Assembly: GCA_037892935.1 (NCBI GenBank) | Contig: JAYXKI010000003.1 | Span: 1,240,001-1,304,000 of the forward strand | Direction: 5' to 3' | Length of the DNA: 64,000 nt | DNA from: Phlebopus portentosus | Lineage: Eukaryota > Basidiomycota > Agaricomycetes > Boletales > Boletinellaceae | Shown here: positions 23,700-35,172 of the stretch, one piece after another | Numbering within the stretch: position 1 is the first letter of the stretch | Layout: each line of letters begins with the position of its first letter | Notes under the pieces: generated by a model | Told to the model about the DNA's origin: nothing | What the model saw: the letters and a program-made list of their open reading frames with translations, nothing else | Databases searched by the model: none | Translations under genes and position numbers: made by a program

Positions 23700-24814
23700 T
23701 TACACAACCACTAGGATTTGTGTCCCGAAACCGCCTGGGCCATGGTTCTACAGTACAAGTACACTTACATGAGGTTTTGCAAGGCAAGTGTTCAATGGAA
23801 TGGGGGGAAACAGAGGTGTGTGAAGAAGGAAACTGGATAAGACGGACTACGATCAGTTGAGCTAATATCGCGGGTTCGGAGAACTTAAACTTACAGATTC
23901 CATACCCTTTCGTGCGACGTCGTTCATTATCCGAGATGGAAGGCTTTGGAGAGGGTTCCCTATTGGGTTCATCGACGGGTAATACTGTCCCGGTGCGCTT
24001 CTCTTCTATTTCCTCTTCCTCTTCCTCCTCCTCCTCCTCCTCCTCCTCCTCTTCCATTAGAGTATGGAGCTGATCCTTTAGAGAATTCGCTGACGACAAA
24101 GGCTTCCCAAATGAATCACGTTTGCCAGGAAGAGACGATACGCCGAATGAAAGCGCGGTCGCAGGTAGCTTGACTGTCGAAAAGTAAGCATCTAGCCTGT
24201 AGCAGAACAGCACTGACGCACATTCACGGTCGGAAGGCCTTTGAGGAATGCCTTGACTATTGAACTCTGGTATCTCCACGATCTTACTATATGAGCCCAA
24301 ACCATTCCTCCCTTCTAGGGATTGCAATGCCCGACGACGTATCGAGTCCTTGTCACCGAAGTTAATATTGTCGTCTGAGGATGAAACAGGAAGCTCCGGG
24401 AGTGTGATGCCCATCATCTCCGCGGATTCGGCACGGGTGGAAACAGAGGAACGCCTACGATGATGTGACGTAGCTTTAGGGCGACCAACGAAAGAGGTTG
24501 GACGTGAGTCAGACGATGATAAAGAAGACTGGTCGAGAGACAAAAGACCAGAATTGGTCGACAGAGAGCTTGAAGACGATGAGATGGAGCCATGTCGTGA
24601 TTGAGGTCCGAATGAAAGGCAGGAGAAAGAGGAGGAGTTGGAGCCGGTTGCACGTCCGTACGACGGAACTGAAACGTCTCGAGCTGAAAACGCGACCGAT
24701 GACGATGAGTTTTTCTTTCATAACGAGGACATAAACGGATGTACGGACCCTCTTTTTCGTGAAGATCAACTCGTCCTCCCTAGACAAGTCCACGCCCACC
24801 TGTGCAAAAGACAT
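23700..24814 (-). CDS. Unrecognised acidic, Ser-rich low-complexity protein
   Basis: I do not recognise a domain. The protein starts MSFAQVGVDLSREDELIFTK. A first intron with donor gtacat near 24747 joins to a Ser-rich segment (SISSSSSSLSTNSGLLSLDQ), followed by FVGRPKATSHHRRRSSVSTR, EMMGITLPELPVSSSDDNI and DKDSIRRRALQSLEGRNGLG. After another intron comes LPGKRDSFGKPLSSANSLKD and a run of 15 Glu. A final intron appears to join to GFGTQILVVV before a stop at 23700. That last junction was chosen because the alternative gives an immediate stop. Many Ser residues beside Arg suggest phosphorylation. Probably a regulatory or scaffold protein of basidiomycete-restricted type; function unknown. Confidence 0.6.
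24010..24054 (-). repeat. Trinucleotide repeat encoding 15 Glu
   Basis: Fifteen consecutive Glu codons (GAG/GAA mix, mostly GAG) inside the acidic low-complexity gene. The mixed ends and the pure core suggest slippage in the middle. The run is likely length-polymorphic between strains. Confidence 0.9.
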
Positions 24815-25306
24815 GTTCTGGTGATGAAAGAAGCTATTTAAATATAGAAAGGAGCGTGTTTGCTGATGAGCTGACGGAGTAGAAAGAAGGGAAGTGGGGG
24901 CACAGGAGCGGAGATGGGAGGGCGGGGATGGGATGATGATCGTGTCTCAACGAGAGAACAGAGAAATGATTGAACGTTCGTTCGAACGATAGGGCGTCAC
25001 CGTCACAACTACGATAGCCCATCCGTCACACTCTCAATCTATCCATTTAGAGATTGATGTTCCCTCTGCAGGACTTCGATATTCAGAATTTGTTCCGGTT
25101 TCTTTCTTAGTTCCTTTCTTGGTCGGGGACTTTTGACCGATATGCGATCGCGACCAGAGGCGATGACTAATAACATCACGCGTCATGAGAATGAGATGGG
25201 CGAACAATTCATATAGTAGACATCGTCGGCTCTGCCTCTGATCCAAACCCAGAGCTGAAGGACTAGGTCTTCGCTTTTCCAGTGCCTGCTACAACAGAAT
25301 ATATTT
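24815..25306. other. Divergent upstream region of acidic-protein gene and isochorismatase
   Basis: A 0.5-kb divergent intergenic region. It contains the 10-bp palindrome cgttcgaacg near 24971. It otherwise has short shadow ORFs only. Confidence 0.4.
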
Positions 25307-26237
25307 ATGGCCTCCAGGGTGCTGAAGTTGGTGCCTCGCAGCACCCTATTTTTCGTCCTGGATCTACAGACTCGGTTTCGTGAGTGCCTAATGATGTACG
25401 GAGATTAACTCTTAGAGACCAATTACTCCAATCAAGGCCCCGCCATTCATGAATTCGACCGCGTCGTTAACACTACGAACAAGATGCTCAAAGTAGCGAG
25501 GGTGAGATCACGATTCTGCTCCTCGTCAATCAATGTGGTCTAATCAGTGGTCGTACTTTACCAGCTGCTGGAGATACCTGTCATCGTCTCTGAGCAAAAC
25601 CCTTCCAGTACGAGCAACCTTTCAGAGCAAATTTACACATCTAATGAGCACCCCGTTCAGAATTAGGGCGATCAGTGGAACAGCTTGACTTTACCCAGCT
25701 TGGATCATTGCATCGGAAAACGATTGAGAAGAGCCTTTTCTCTTTAGTAACACCAGAGCTCGATGCTTTCTTGAAGTCGGAGGAAAATACACATATCAAG
25801 TCCTTGGTTCTGATGGGAATTGAGGTCTGTAGCTTCACTTAATTCCAAGTACCGGATTCTGATGGTGTTGTCTGCTCAGTCGCATATATGCGTGCTGCAG
25901 ACTGCGTTAGACCTGCTAGAGCGCAACTACGATGTTCACGTCCTCGCTGACGGAGTTTCGAGCTGTAATAAGGAGGAAGTACCTTTTGCATTGGAACGCA
26001 TGAGGCAAGCGAGTGCTCAAATCACGACAAGTGAAAGTGCTGTTTATCAGCTCATGGGTGCGATGGTCACTGAGACGTTCCTGGCTATCTGGCTAACCTT
26101 CATTATTCGCCGCTTATTTAGCTGATGCTGGGAAGCCGGAATTCAGAGCTTTTGCTCAGATTATCAAGGAAGAAACCGAGACGACCAAGAACACGTTACA
26201 AGCTCTTCTAGGCGGTACAAAGGCGGTTCTGAAATAG
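25307..26237 (+). CDS. Isochorismatase-like cysteine hydrolase
   Basis: Family knowledge: this fold covers hydrolases such as isochorismatase, nicotinamidase and ISOC1/2-type proteins with an Asp-Lys-Cys triad. Seen: MASRVLKLVPRSTLFFVLDL with the Asp, LEIPVIVSEQNPSKLG, SLHRKTIEKSLFSLV with candidate Lys, ENTHIKSLVLMGIESHICVL with the Cys, TALDLLERNYDVHVLADGVS and TTSESAVYQLMGDAGKPEFR. The start at 25307 reads directly into the conserved first strand. Five introns fit, for example donors at 25380 (gtgagt) and 25633 (gtacga). The fungal substrate is unknown; the sequence resembles ISOC2-type proteins more than true nicotinamidases, so I leave the reaction open. Confidence 0.85.
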
Positions 26238-26434
26238 AGGATGTGCGAAATTAGATATAGCGTACATATATACAAATAACAGACCATTCTCATCACGTGA
26301 TCCTGACTTCAAACAGCAGGCAACGAGGAGGGAGGAGGTCCCCTTTCACCGCCAAGAGCAACGTTTCGTTTAGAGCTAGTCATCATCTGCAGTTGCTACC
26401 TCTACTGCTTGGTTTTAATTGATATAGCAACACG

Positions 26435-26839
26435 ATGTTAGGCAAACTTGTTCACCTGGGTTTCGACGCTCTCCTCATATCCGCTTTCCTTGCTGGAGTG
26501 AAGAGATCGACGGGGTTGACGTACGCGCTATCTTATTTTCTATTGTCTGTACAGACGGATGTACTTACTTACTACGGTTCTTGAACAGTCCGGCTTTGTC
26601 CCAGGTGCCCAATAAAGACATACGGCGTAAGTCAAAGTGGTTGACAATGGCGCTCATCAGACAATGAACATCTATTTTTCTACAGAGCTTCTTAAATCCT
26701 ACTTAGAGGCTGGTACGGCTCCCAATCTCGAGTTAATCGTGGAATCATACTGATGGACATCTCAGGAGAATATATATATGATTTCACTGTGGTGGTCTTC
26801 GGCGTACGGCTATTCCATGACTCCCATTCTTCCTACTAA
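26435..26839 (+). CDS. DUF1748 family small protein
   Basis: A 75-residue protein built from four small exons. It reads MLGKLVHLGFDALLISAFLA, GVKRSTGLTPALSQVPNKDI and LEAGEYIYDFTVVVFGVRLF. The pattern of an N-terminal hydrophobic helix with VHLGFDA, GVKRSTG and a short C-terminal helix matches the fungal DUF1748 family, of unknown function. Introns begin at about 26520 (gtacgc), 26625 (gtaagt) and 26714 (gtacgg); each junction keeps the frame. The first ATG (26435) gives the family start. Too small to have been found as a single ORF. Confidence 0.8.
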
Positions 26840-27088
26840 TTTTATTCCTTTCCTAAGCGTTCGTCATCATTCGAGAGGAGGCATTGAACGTGTTCATCTA
26901 TATCGGTGGGAACGTCTTCAAGGTCGTTTATATTTATTTGATGTAAGTTCTGCCGGGACGAGACTGACTGCAGGCCATAATACTGACTCCGACCAGCCAG
27001 CATTGTTCGCATCCCCCATTATGTATAATATGGCAATTGATGAAGGAAATCGATTTTTGGAATATACAGCTGATTCATTATCGAGACT

Positions 27089-27601
27089 CTACCCCAAGAA
27101 ATTAAAGACGAAAAAGTGCAGGACGATAGAACCGAATGCAAAGTCCGCAAACGCCCTGTGAGAAAGACGAGTTTAAACCCAGGCAGATACGGAAGAGAAG
27201 CCGAGCCTACCTCTCTGGAGAGACGTCGGAAAAGCTTTGCTTGTTTTGGGGATTGACTTGCGAACGAAGAGACGCCGTTAACACGAACTGTCCTACACTG
27301 CTAGCGAAACTGTTTGGGGATGAAACTCATCAGCAAACTGAGAGTAGACAGGGTGAAAAAGAACACACCCTGCAAGGAAAGCATTGAAAGGATAGTTTGT
27401 CACAAGAATGCAGTATAGAAATTGAGCGATGCCAGTGAGCATGATGAACACCAAGAAGGCGTCAATGAGCTTAAGTCGGGGTGAAGTGTCGACACTGTAC
27501 GATTTCCAGAGAGATTGTAAGGCAGGCGTGAGCGATGAGCCCGACAGTTTTGCTATATGTGGTCCCGAGCTTGAGGCCGTTGTTGCTTTTGGTGCTGGCA
27601 T
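27089..27601 (-). CDS. OST2: Oligosaccharyltransferase subunit Ost2 (DAD1)
   Basis: Ost2/DAD1 is a small membrane subunit of the ER oligosaccharyltransferase that N-glycosylates nascent proteins. Seen: SLTPALQSLWKSYSVDTSPR, LKLIDAFLVFIMLTGIAQFL, YCILVTNYPFNAFLAG, then, after an intron near 27305-27370, SVGQFVLTASLRSQVNPQNK, and after a second intron RAFADFAFGSIVLHFFVFNF ending in LG. The three membrane segments and the ending HFFVFNFLG are hallmarks. The start at 27601 gives a normal hydrophilic N terminus. Divergent from the mitoribosomal gene at 27794, 192 bp between starts. Confidence 0.93.
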
Positions 27602-27793
27602 ACTTTGTTATGGTGCTAGAGGATGCTGCGCGTCGCGAGTCGTGACGTGGAGGCACGCCGGTGGCTGTGCGTCTAAAAGTAACTAAAAGTATTTTTCGAT
27701 TCGGTTTTTTTCTTTTTCCCTTATTCCGTCCTTCAAGCCACGGTCCCTTTCTCAATAACACTGCGTGTACCCTGTGCAGTTGACTGCTTGGCC

Positions 27794-28985
27794 ATGAACG
27801 CTTTATGTCGCGACCTTCAAACTGTGCCGGCGTATTTACGTCTTGGATGTCGAAGAAAAATTTGGCGCGGTTGTCGAGCATTGGGTCATATGAATAAAAG
27901 GTCGATGCACGTCGAGCACAAACGCAGAGAATTGCGATATCCAATTGAAAATGGCGTTGGCAATTTCTTGCCGCCAGATGCGCTTAAGACAGTCGTGGAA
28001 TGGCAGGACGGACTGTTGGAGAGACTCAACGAGCAAACAAGGGGTGAGTTCAGATTTCTGTGCACGAAGGGTGCTATCCTCATTGATCTGTGCAGGCACG
28101 GAATTGGCTCTGCCATCAGTACTCCAGATAATATCAGAGAGTGCGGGGAATGAGGAGTATATTCGAGCCCACAATTACGCCTGCCTTGCGGCAAACAACA
28201 GCTTCTTCTTGGATAGCTTGGTAGGGTTTTCATCAGCATTCAAGTTTAATTGTTTTCTGTGTGCTGACCGTCGTCCGGCTATCAAGAAACCAACCACTAA
28301 AGAGTCGAATGAACCTGAGATGTCCGATCAACTTAAAGGCGTTCTTAACTCTCAGTTTCCTGGAATAAAGTCATTGAAGGAACGCTTTGTTGCATCGGCA
28401 TCGGGCATGGTATCTTCAGGCTGGTTATGGCTAGTAACAGACCTTCAAGGAGGTTTGGCGGTCGTCCCCACGTTTGGAGCGGGAACGCTACTCGTTCGAT
28501 CTCGCCAACACTGGAAACATGTTGAGCAGGAAACCGTGGCCAGACAGTCTTTCCTGTCGGCACCATTCAAGGATTTACCTTCTAGTCCAGGTGTTTTCCC
28601 AAAGGCGCAGGACGGACCGTCACCGTCTTCGCCAGTTTCTGGCATCAAGGCGACTCCGCACAAGCTGAACCCGAATACTCCTGCTCGCTCTATGGCGTAC
28701 TCTGCGTACGGCGCGACAGACAATGACAATCCATCTGTTCGAGATTTCGGCTTCTCGATGAGCGGGGAAAATGATAGGAAAATGGCGCACCAGCGCGGTT
28801 CCAGATTGTATCCGCTCCTTGCCTTGTCACTCTTTGAGCATACCTGGCTCAGTGCTGGCTTGGGCGTCTGGGGGAAAGAGGAGTACGTTCGGCGTTTCTT
28901 TGACGTTGTCGATTGGAAACGTGTCGGTGAGATATATTCGAAGTTCGCCTCTAACGAGAACTTGAAGGGGAGCATAACCGTCTAG
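27794..28985 (+). CDS. Mitochondrial small-subunit ribosomal protein mS42/mS43 (Rsm26/Mrp1 type)
   Basis: Family knowledge: fungal mS42 and mS43 have the iron/manganese superoxide dismutase fold but serve as structural proteins of the mitochondrial ribosome. Seen: a basic presequence-like start, HVEHKRRELRYPIENGVGNF, LPPDALKTVVEWQDGLLERL, then after an intron (28043-28096, gtgagt to gcag) TELALPSVLQIISESAGNEE, HNYACLAANNSFFLDSL, SSGWLWLVTDLQGGLAVVPT, and the C-terminal half with SRLYPLLALSLFEHTWLSAG and EEYVRRFFDVVDWKRVGEIY, which matches the SOD C-terminal domain with degenerated metal residues. I cannot decide between mS42 and mS43. The start at 27794 is the first ATG; an upstream TTG is not likely. 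Confidence 0.8.
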
Positions 28986-29095
28986 TATAACCCTATAGTA
29001 TCATTCAGATTTTGGCATTTGCTTATGCATAAAGCTACATTAGCAAAATAATCCTATCCAAACAAACGTAGGCTAGTTGTTCGCGCAAACAGTTC

Positions 29096-30903
29096 TCATC
29101 TCCATCTCCACTCAATTTGTCCACTCGATCGTCCCCTCACACCTTTGAATGGCTTGTACGTCTCGTGGGACAGACGCAACTGATCGATTCGTAAGCCAGA
29201 GAACGTATACTGGCTGTTTTCGAACGACACTTGGAAAGCTCTTGATAGCACGGGCTGCGACAGTCTGCGAGTCGTCGTCAGTCGGACTAAAATCATATTA
29301 AGCGAAGCGAAGCACGAACGAGCTCATAAATGTCCCGCGCAGTGTATGGGAGGCTCCTTGAGGTGCTTTCAGAATCTCCCATCTGAGTTTCTGCGAAGGG
29401 GAAAAAAAAAAAGATCAAATGACCAAGCGCTTGAGATACCAAAATCTGTCAACGTACACGAGTTCTCGGATCAAAACCCCACGATGCGCCAGACGAGACG
29501 GTGCAGCTAGCTCCCGTGGTGCCATCTCCGAGACATAGTTCTACAGTCAAACGCTCTATTTGGCGAGTGGATAGTCTGGAAGTGAGAGTAAAGTCTAAGG
29601 ATCCTATGGATTCGTTGTTCATTTCGCGCGTTCAGGTAGATTCAGTATAACAATAACTACCTCCGTGTTCTTCAATCTTAATAATAGGCACCAGGGAGAA
29701 TGGGACAGGCAGATGACGAGTATTTACTACGCTGAATGTTGGGACTGGCGAGTGTCGATAATCCATGAGAACGAAGCGCCCGTCGGGAGGAACGAACGAA
29801 ATGGCTTTGTCACGTAGCCATCGTTGTAATCTGTAAAATTTGCGCATATTACTGGACAAGTTTGATACGAGAGTCGTGTTAACTCACCGGACACACTGGT
29901 GAAAAGAGCAATCTTGTAGGAACTTGGGATCGGCAAATGTCAAGAGCAGATCGGGAATCCCTGTGGTACCGGTTCTGGTCAGATCAAAAGCTTGTTTCCT
30001 ACATTGAGTGGCATGCCTGATAATTTTGAGTTCGTCTCGATAGTCCCCCATACTTGACTGGACACAACTGAACCATTTCTATGAAGAGACTGTGTCATGA
30101 CGGGAGTAAAAGAACGCAGGATACGTTGTAACTCGCTTGTCTACGATGGCGTGCATGTCTTCCGATATGTCGAAGAAGATCTCATTCGCAGTGTGCTTGA
30201 CACCGAGCTTCCGCCAAGGTATGGGAGATGCGAACGGGTTCGTACTCGCTTTATACGAAGCGGCGCCCGTGGCGTTTAGTATCTTATTGAGCAACGAAGG
30301 CGGCAGGACGATATCACGCAATGCACTGCGCTCCGTCGTCAAGGGATAGCCGTTATCAAGCATCTCTTCTACAAGCTAATAAAGTCAGTTCGAAATCTTA
30401 CATACACAATTTGTATGTATGATTACCTGGTAAACAATGTCAAAGTGGTCACGCAGGGATGAACCAGACACCTCTCCTAAGTAGTCCTGCAACGTATCGA
30501 CAAACAGCTGCATGAATGCGAAGACGTAGAGAGCATCGACTGGCAGAGGTAGGAAGACATTAACGAGGTGTTCGTAGCAGGACATAATCACTTACTGTCT
30601 CCTCTTACTGGACATAAGAGTCTCAAACCGCTTCCACATTCCATATGACAGCATACCGAAGGACCTTGATCTGTATGTACGTAGAGAACCGGATCTATTT
30701 GGCCACCATCGGCTGATTCGGCTTCCGATAGAGCATTGTTGAATGCCTCGATGTGGAGAAGAGGGTATGTTGGAGAGGTAGTTTTGAAATTCGTCTCGAT
30801 GATGGGCCGGCTTCGAATTTATTGTCAGGACACGACCAGATACCAGGATGAGGGAGAAAGCTGACCCGTTGTCTTCAAGGATAATCAGACCATCGATGGC
30901 CAT
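29096..30903 (-). CDS. APM3: AP-3 adaptor complex mu subunit
   Basis: AP-3 sorts cargo from Golgi or endosomes to the vacuole; the mu chain binds tyrosine-based signals through its C-terminal mu-homology domain. Seen in order: MAIDGLIILEDNG, then across an intron RPIIETNFKTTSPTYPLLHI, DGGQIDPVLYVHTDQGPSVC, GLRLLCPVRGDIDALYVFAF, LQDYLGEVSGSSLRDHFDIV, LDNGYPLTTERSALRDIVLP, FASPIPWRKLGVKHTANEIF, NGSVVSSQVWGTIETNSKLS, GIPDLLLTFADP, QRWLRDKAISFVPPDGRFVL, and the end YKPFKGVRGRSSGQIEWRWR. Each junction I tested keeps frame (for example RGD|I with donor gtaagt near 30592). The first ATG at 30903 gives the expected N terminus. Confidence 0.93.
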
Positions 30904-30999
30904 CTGGCATGAGTAAGTTGTTTCGACAAAGTTAAGGTTCGGCCCAGGAGTACCATAGTATTACCTGACAACATGGAGTACACGTGACATGAGTGGTTA

Positions 31000-32358
31000 A
31001 AGTAAAGTGTACATGTATATTTGTGATAAGTCTTTACCACACAAATTGAACACGAATATGGATGTTGTCAGACGACGCTTTTCATAGTGTAGTCTGAACG
31101 AGTACGGAACAGAGATGACATTGGAAGAAGCTCCAGGCGAATTTACCAGGTATTCGCCAGACAAGTGTTTCCTATAAACTAGTATTCCTGAACACCGCCC
31201 AGCATTCTATCTTTACCAGATGGACAAACATAAGAAATATTATCCAATTATCGGAGCCGATGTCGTCAAAATCTGATCCCTCAGCAGGTGCCTGAATCTT
31301 ACCCCGTTGAAAATTTATGACGCGTTGCAGATGCCGTTTGAACGTTGAGTTCAATGTACTTTCTTTGTCTTGGTACAAGAGGTACACGGTCTTGATGAAA
31401 ATAGCCCCAATACTTTTTCAATACTATGTTTCAAGCAACTACACGAAGAATGTTTCGGATTGGTTGACAAAAGCCAAAGATGCAAGAGGAGAGGATTGCC
31501 GACAGTTACCGACAGATAAACGTCCTTCAATGATGTCAGCAAAGTCGTGAGCATCTGGCATTTCGGCGAGTCATTCACCGAGCTTGTTTATCCAGCCGAA
31601 AACACGAGGCCAGACGAGCTAACAACACACCATCTAGGCGAATGAAAGAATTTCCAAAAGAAGATTTTTTTGGAAACGTGTCGCCAAGAGCGACCAATGC
31701 GGACCTGAAGGTGACCGAGTTGGCTTTACGAGGTAATAGAGTAGTGTGAGTACTCCCAGGCTCTGGCAGGGTCAAACAGCGCATAAAATACCGACGGCTG
31801 GAGAAATTGTTCTCGCAATCACCTGCGGCCACCTGGCTGGAGAAGCTCGCTAAGTAGATGGCTTCTGAAGGCAAATTTGCAATCAAAATGCACAGCTTTA
31901 CGTGCGTCACAGGCTTGCGGAAACCTGCGTATCCTGGCGTTTCAACATCTGAAACACCGTGAACCTGGCCTCAGGGACGACGATAGAATGAATACTTGCG
32001 GGATAAGCAAACCGGACAAGTAATCGAGGTGGCTTACCATTTTAATCCATTTCTGAGATGTGTCCAGCCGCGGGCTCGGAGGACGCGACGCCGTTGTACC
32101 AGCAAGCGACTTGGAGAAATTGATATCATCGGAGGAGATTAGACCCACACCACCGGAAGTTGCCAGCGCTCTGTTTTCATTTTCATTTTCGCTTGTGCGG
32201 CGGGGGTTGCGTCTACCAGTCGCGTACCTGGTTTTGTCACTGTCAGGGCACAGAAACACCTACGATGCTGAAACTGAAACTGACATCCTACACTTGCACA
32301 GCCAGAAGGACGACCAAGCGTATTGCTGAATGACGAAGGAGGAATAAGATACATCCAT
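31000..32358 (-). CDS. Unrecognised multi-exon gene upstream of APM3
   Basis: I do not recognise the family, and the 3' end is not fixed. The likely start at 32358 gives MDVSYSSFVIQQYAWSSFWL; an intron at about 32229-32294 joins to YATGRRNPRRTSENENENRA and a Ser/Pro stretch ending TSQKWIKM. Further exons that read like coding sequence are EAIYLASFSSQPSVFYALFD, PARAWEYSHYSITS, LDGVLLARLASCFRLDKQAR, TVYLLYQDKESTLNSTFKRH and EGSDFDDIGSDNWIIFLMFV. The last clear coding-like stretch is about 31050-31150, with SFRLHYEKRRLTTSIFVFNL. Splicing between them is inferred. The gene lies 100 bp or less from the APM3 start on the same strand, so the two might share a transcript, but nothing shows it. Confidence 0.45.
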
Positions 32359-32997
32359 CGGACAAGCGGCGGACGGGCCGAATGCCGAGGCAATGTTGAT
32401 TTGGCGAAAGCACGTAAAATATTGGGCAGATGCACATGCACATTGCAGCCGGTGTGGAAATGTTAGAATCAAAGTGACATAGAGAAATACTCGAAGCTTC
32501 GCATCATGGTACATACAAACGGCTGAGACTCTCTCTTGCACGCTTAAGAATCAGATTACCTAAAATAAATATATGGACGCGGAATACATGCAAGTGAGAG
32601 TGAGAGCAGACAACGAGCACGAAGACAACGAGGGCGATATTGATTGTCGGCGGAAGAAGAAGCAAGGGCAAGGGAAGGAAATAAAATGAAAATAAAAACC
32701 AGGTGTTGGGTACGTGGAAGACCAAATTACGTACAAAAAAGTCGTGGGAAAGCGTGTGCTACACAAGGTCCTTCTCGCGACCCAACTCGCATTTCTCTTC
32801 CACACACCTTGACCCGACGGACGGCGAAGGGAAGTACGCCCTTTGGTGGCCTTCTGCTCTCGACTCCTCTCTTAACACTCTCTTCTCATCCCTCCATCTC
32901 AAAGTATCTTTGCTATCTATTTCTCTCTCCCCTCTTCGTCCCGGTAATTAATTCCTTACCCACCACCCACCACCACCACCACCACACCATCAACGCG
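32359..32997. other. Upstream region of the RGS gene
   Basis: Divergent spacer. Its plus-strand 3' half is strongly C/T-rich and is the RGS leader. An ACC/CCA-type microsatellite, mostly cac repeats, lies at about 32959-32987, just before the RGS start. Minus-strand ORFs across 32504-32805 are shadows of the C/T tract. Confidence 0.5.
32862..32945 (+). promoter_or_regulatory. Pyrimidine-rich tract upstream of RGS gene
   Basis: A long stretch of mostly C and T (for example ctctcttaacactctcttct) ends about 55 bases before the RGS ATG. Such CT tracts often mark the transcription start area in filamentous fungi. Function is inferred from composition only. Confidence 0.45.
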
Positions 32998-35172
32998 ATG
33001 CCTGAAAACGACCAACAAAGCGCAGGACAAGCTACGTCCTCTCATATGATGAAGACCACAAAGCGCGGTCGGCCTTTTCTCAAGGTGAGTAGCTCTCTCT
33101 TTTTTGCGACATACGAGGTGTTGATGGCTTGTGTCGTCGTGACGTGCTTTTCTTCTAGGATACGCTGGATCTGTTCGCTACTCTGATCGTCTCGCTGGAG
33201 CTCACAACCCATAAGCAGTTCTTCAAATCGTTCACAAACTCTTTCACAACGTACGTATACTCCGTATCTTCGCCGTCGTTCTGTTCTCATGGTTGGTCGC
33301 TCAGGGATGAAGCCGCGGCAAATCTGGCAGCTTTGAAGTTTTCCCAGTCAAACCGAGGGCCCGATCCCCGCGATCCTTCGCGGATTGTTACCACAACCAC
33401 GACCACAACATTTTCGATGACGCGTGACATGGCGAAGGCGATGTGCCAACATTTCATGGACGCCCGACTTATTGAAAATGCGGCCGATAGAAACTCTAAC
33501 CTATTCAAGGAGCGTGGCGTGTTTGTTCTCACTCCGAAAGGTCTCCATGTCCTGGAACGCTTTATATCGAAGAACGGAATCAGTGCGGAGCCTTTAGCAA
33601 AGGTCTTCTCGTCTCAGCCAATTTGCTTAAAGCTCTTACATCTCGAGCGGCGTTCATCAGACGACGAGATCATCATTTCGCAAGCCGTTGTCACCGCCCT
33701 TTTCCGCCGCTTCGCCGGGCGAAGCCCTAATTACATGCCCGATGCAAGCGTGCCGCTAGACGCATCCCAGGAATATCATGAACGATCAAAGGGTATTCCT
33801 TTGATAGATGTCTCTGAACGTCAGCAGGCCATTCTCGGGCGCAGCAATGTAAATGTGTTTAAATACTGTTTCCAAGCTGTTACTGCTCTCGAGTGGCTTT
33901 GCGATTTCACTTCCATCGTTGGTCGTGATGAAGCCGCGGAAATGGCCGCTCATTTCGTTCGCTTCGGGTTGATAGCACTGGTAAGCGACAAGCGCAAAGG
34001 CAACGACTCGGCGATCATCTTCACAGTGCGTGGGAGTGCTCCTGCTGGCAATTCACCTGTCTCGGTGCGCATCTTTCTATTCTAATTTTGATCTCGGCTT
34101 GACGTGATTCGTTACATATCAGCAACAAGGAGAGTTCCGTTGCACTTCCAAGGCGATTTATCGCATTACGGATGAGGGTCGCCGCGTAGCACGCTGGGAT
34201 TCACCTCACGGTCGCCATGACTCACCCAATGCGTCCACTACGAACATCTCGAAGGATGAGAGATCGTCATTGGAGAGGAAGGACGATTCCAGCGCTGCTG
34301 AGCGTACCTACGCTGCGAAATCAGAATCGACCGCGGACGTGAAGCCACAGCGCCGTGCTTCACTTTCGGAGCGGCCGGTAGACACCACTCGACGCAATGG
34401 GAAGGAGAGTAATACCGACCGCCTCAAGTACATCCTCAACGAGCCTGCAGTTCGTTCTCTATTCAGGGACTTCCTTCGCACGAACTTCTGCGAAGAGAAT
34501 CTATCTTTCTGGCTCGAGGTTGAAGATTTCAAGCGGAAGTTTAATACGACATCGAGTGCGAGAGGTGGTTCCGAGTTTCGGCAAATAGGTGGTAAAGGGA
34601 CGCCTGGTCAAGCAGCAATGGAGAAACACCACGAAGGTCTCATCCAGATGGCGTTTGTCATCTATAATACGTATCTCGCCCCATCAAGCCAATGCGAACT
34701 GAACATTGACCATGGTCTTCGAGGGGAGCTCGTTAGCTACCTCAGCCAGGTCATGACGGATATCACTGGCAAATCATTCCAAGGACGCGTGGAACCAGAA
34801 CAGGCGGCAGCGCTGAATGCTACGCAGCTTCAAATGATGATCCGGCTCTATGACCGCATTCAAACTCATGTTTTCCGCTTAATGGCTACGGATTCTGTGC
34901 CCAAGGTAAAGTTGCAATCGTCTTCGGAAGAGCGATTCGGTCAACTGATTACATTTGTGTAGTTCATCAAGACGCCTGAGTTTAAGGCCCTCAAGGCTTG
35001 GGTGGAGGATGACGGTTCTACAGATGAAGATTCTCCGGATCAAGGTCGTACGAATCCTACGCTTCCGCCAGGTCTTGATGATGATGAAGTTGGTCGCGTA
35101 CACGTCACGAAATCGCAGGCGGCGAATGAGCATCCTCGTCGGCCGAATGAGCGAACCACTGGCAAGCAATGA
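32998..35172 (+). CDS. Regulator of G-protein signalling with fungal DEP-like region (FlbA/Sst2 type)
   Basis: Family knowledge: these proteins speed GTP hydrolysis by a heterotrimeric G-alpha subunit and damp pheromone or growth signalling; Sst2, FlbA and basidiomycete Thn1/Rgs proteins belong here. Seen: MMKTTKRGRPFLK, an intron, DTLDLFATLIVSLELTTHKQ, then a fungal DEP-like half with AKAMCQHFMDARLIENAADR and GVFVLTPKGLHVLERFISKN, and a second one with GRDEAAEMAAHFVRFGLIAL and YRITDEGRRVARWDS. The RGS domain is RLKYILNEPAVRSLFRDFLR, TNFCEENLSFWLEVEDFKRK and AFVIYNTYLAPSSQCELNID to about residue 590 of roughly 640. The start at 32998 is the first ATG after a C/T leader. Introns begin at 33086, 33251, 34063 and about 34905. 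Confidence 0.9.
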
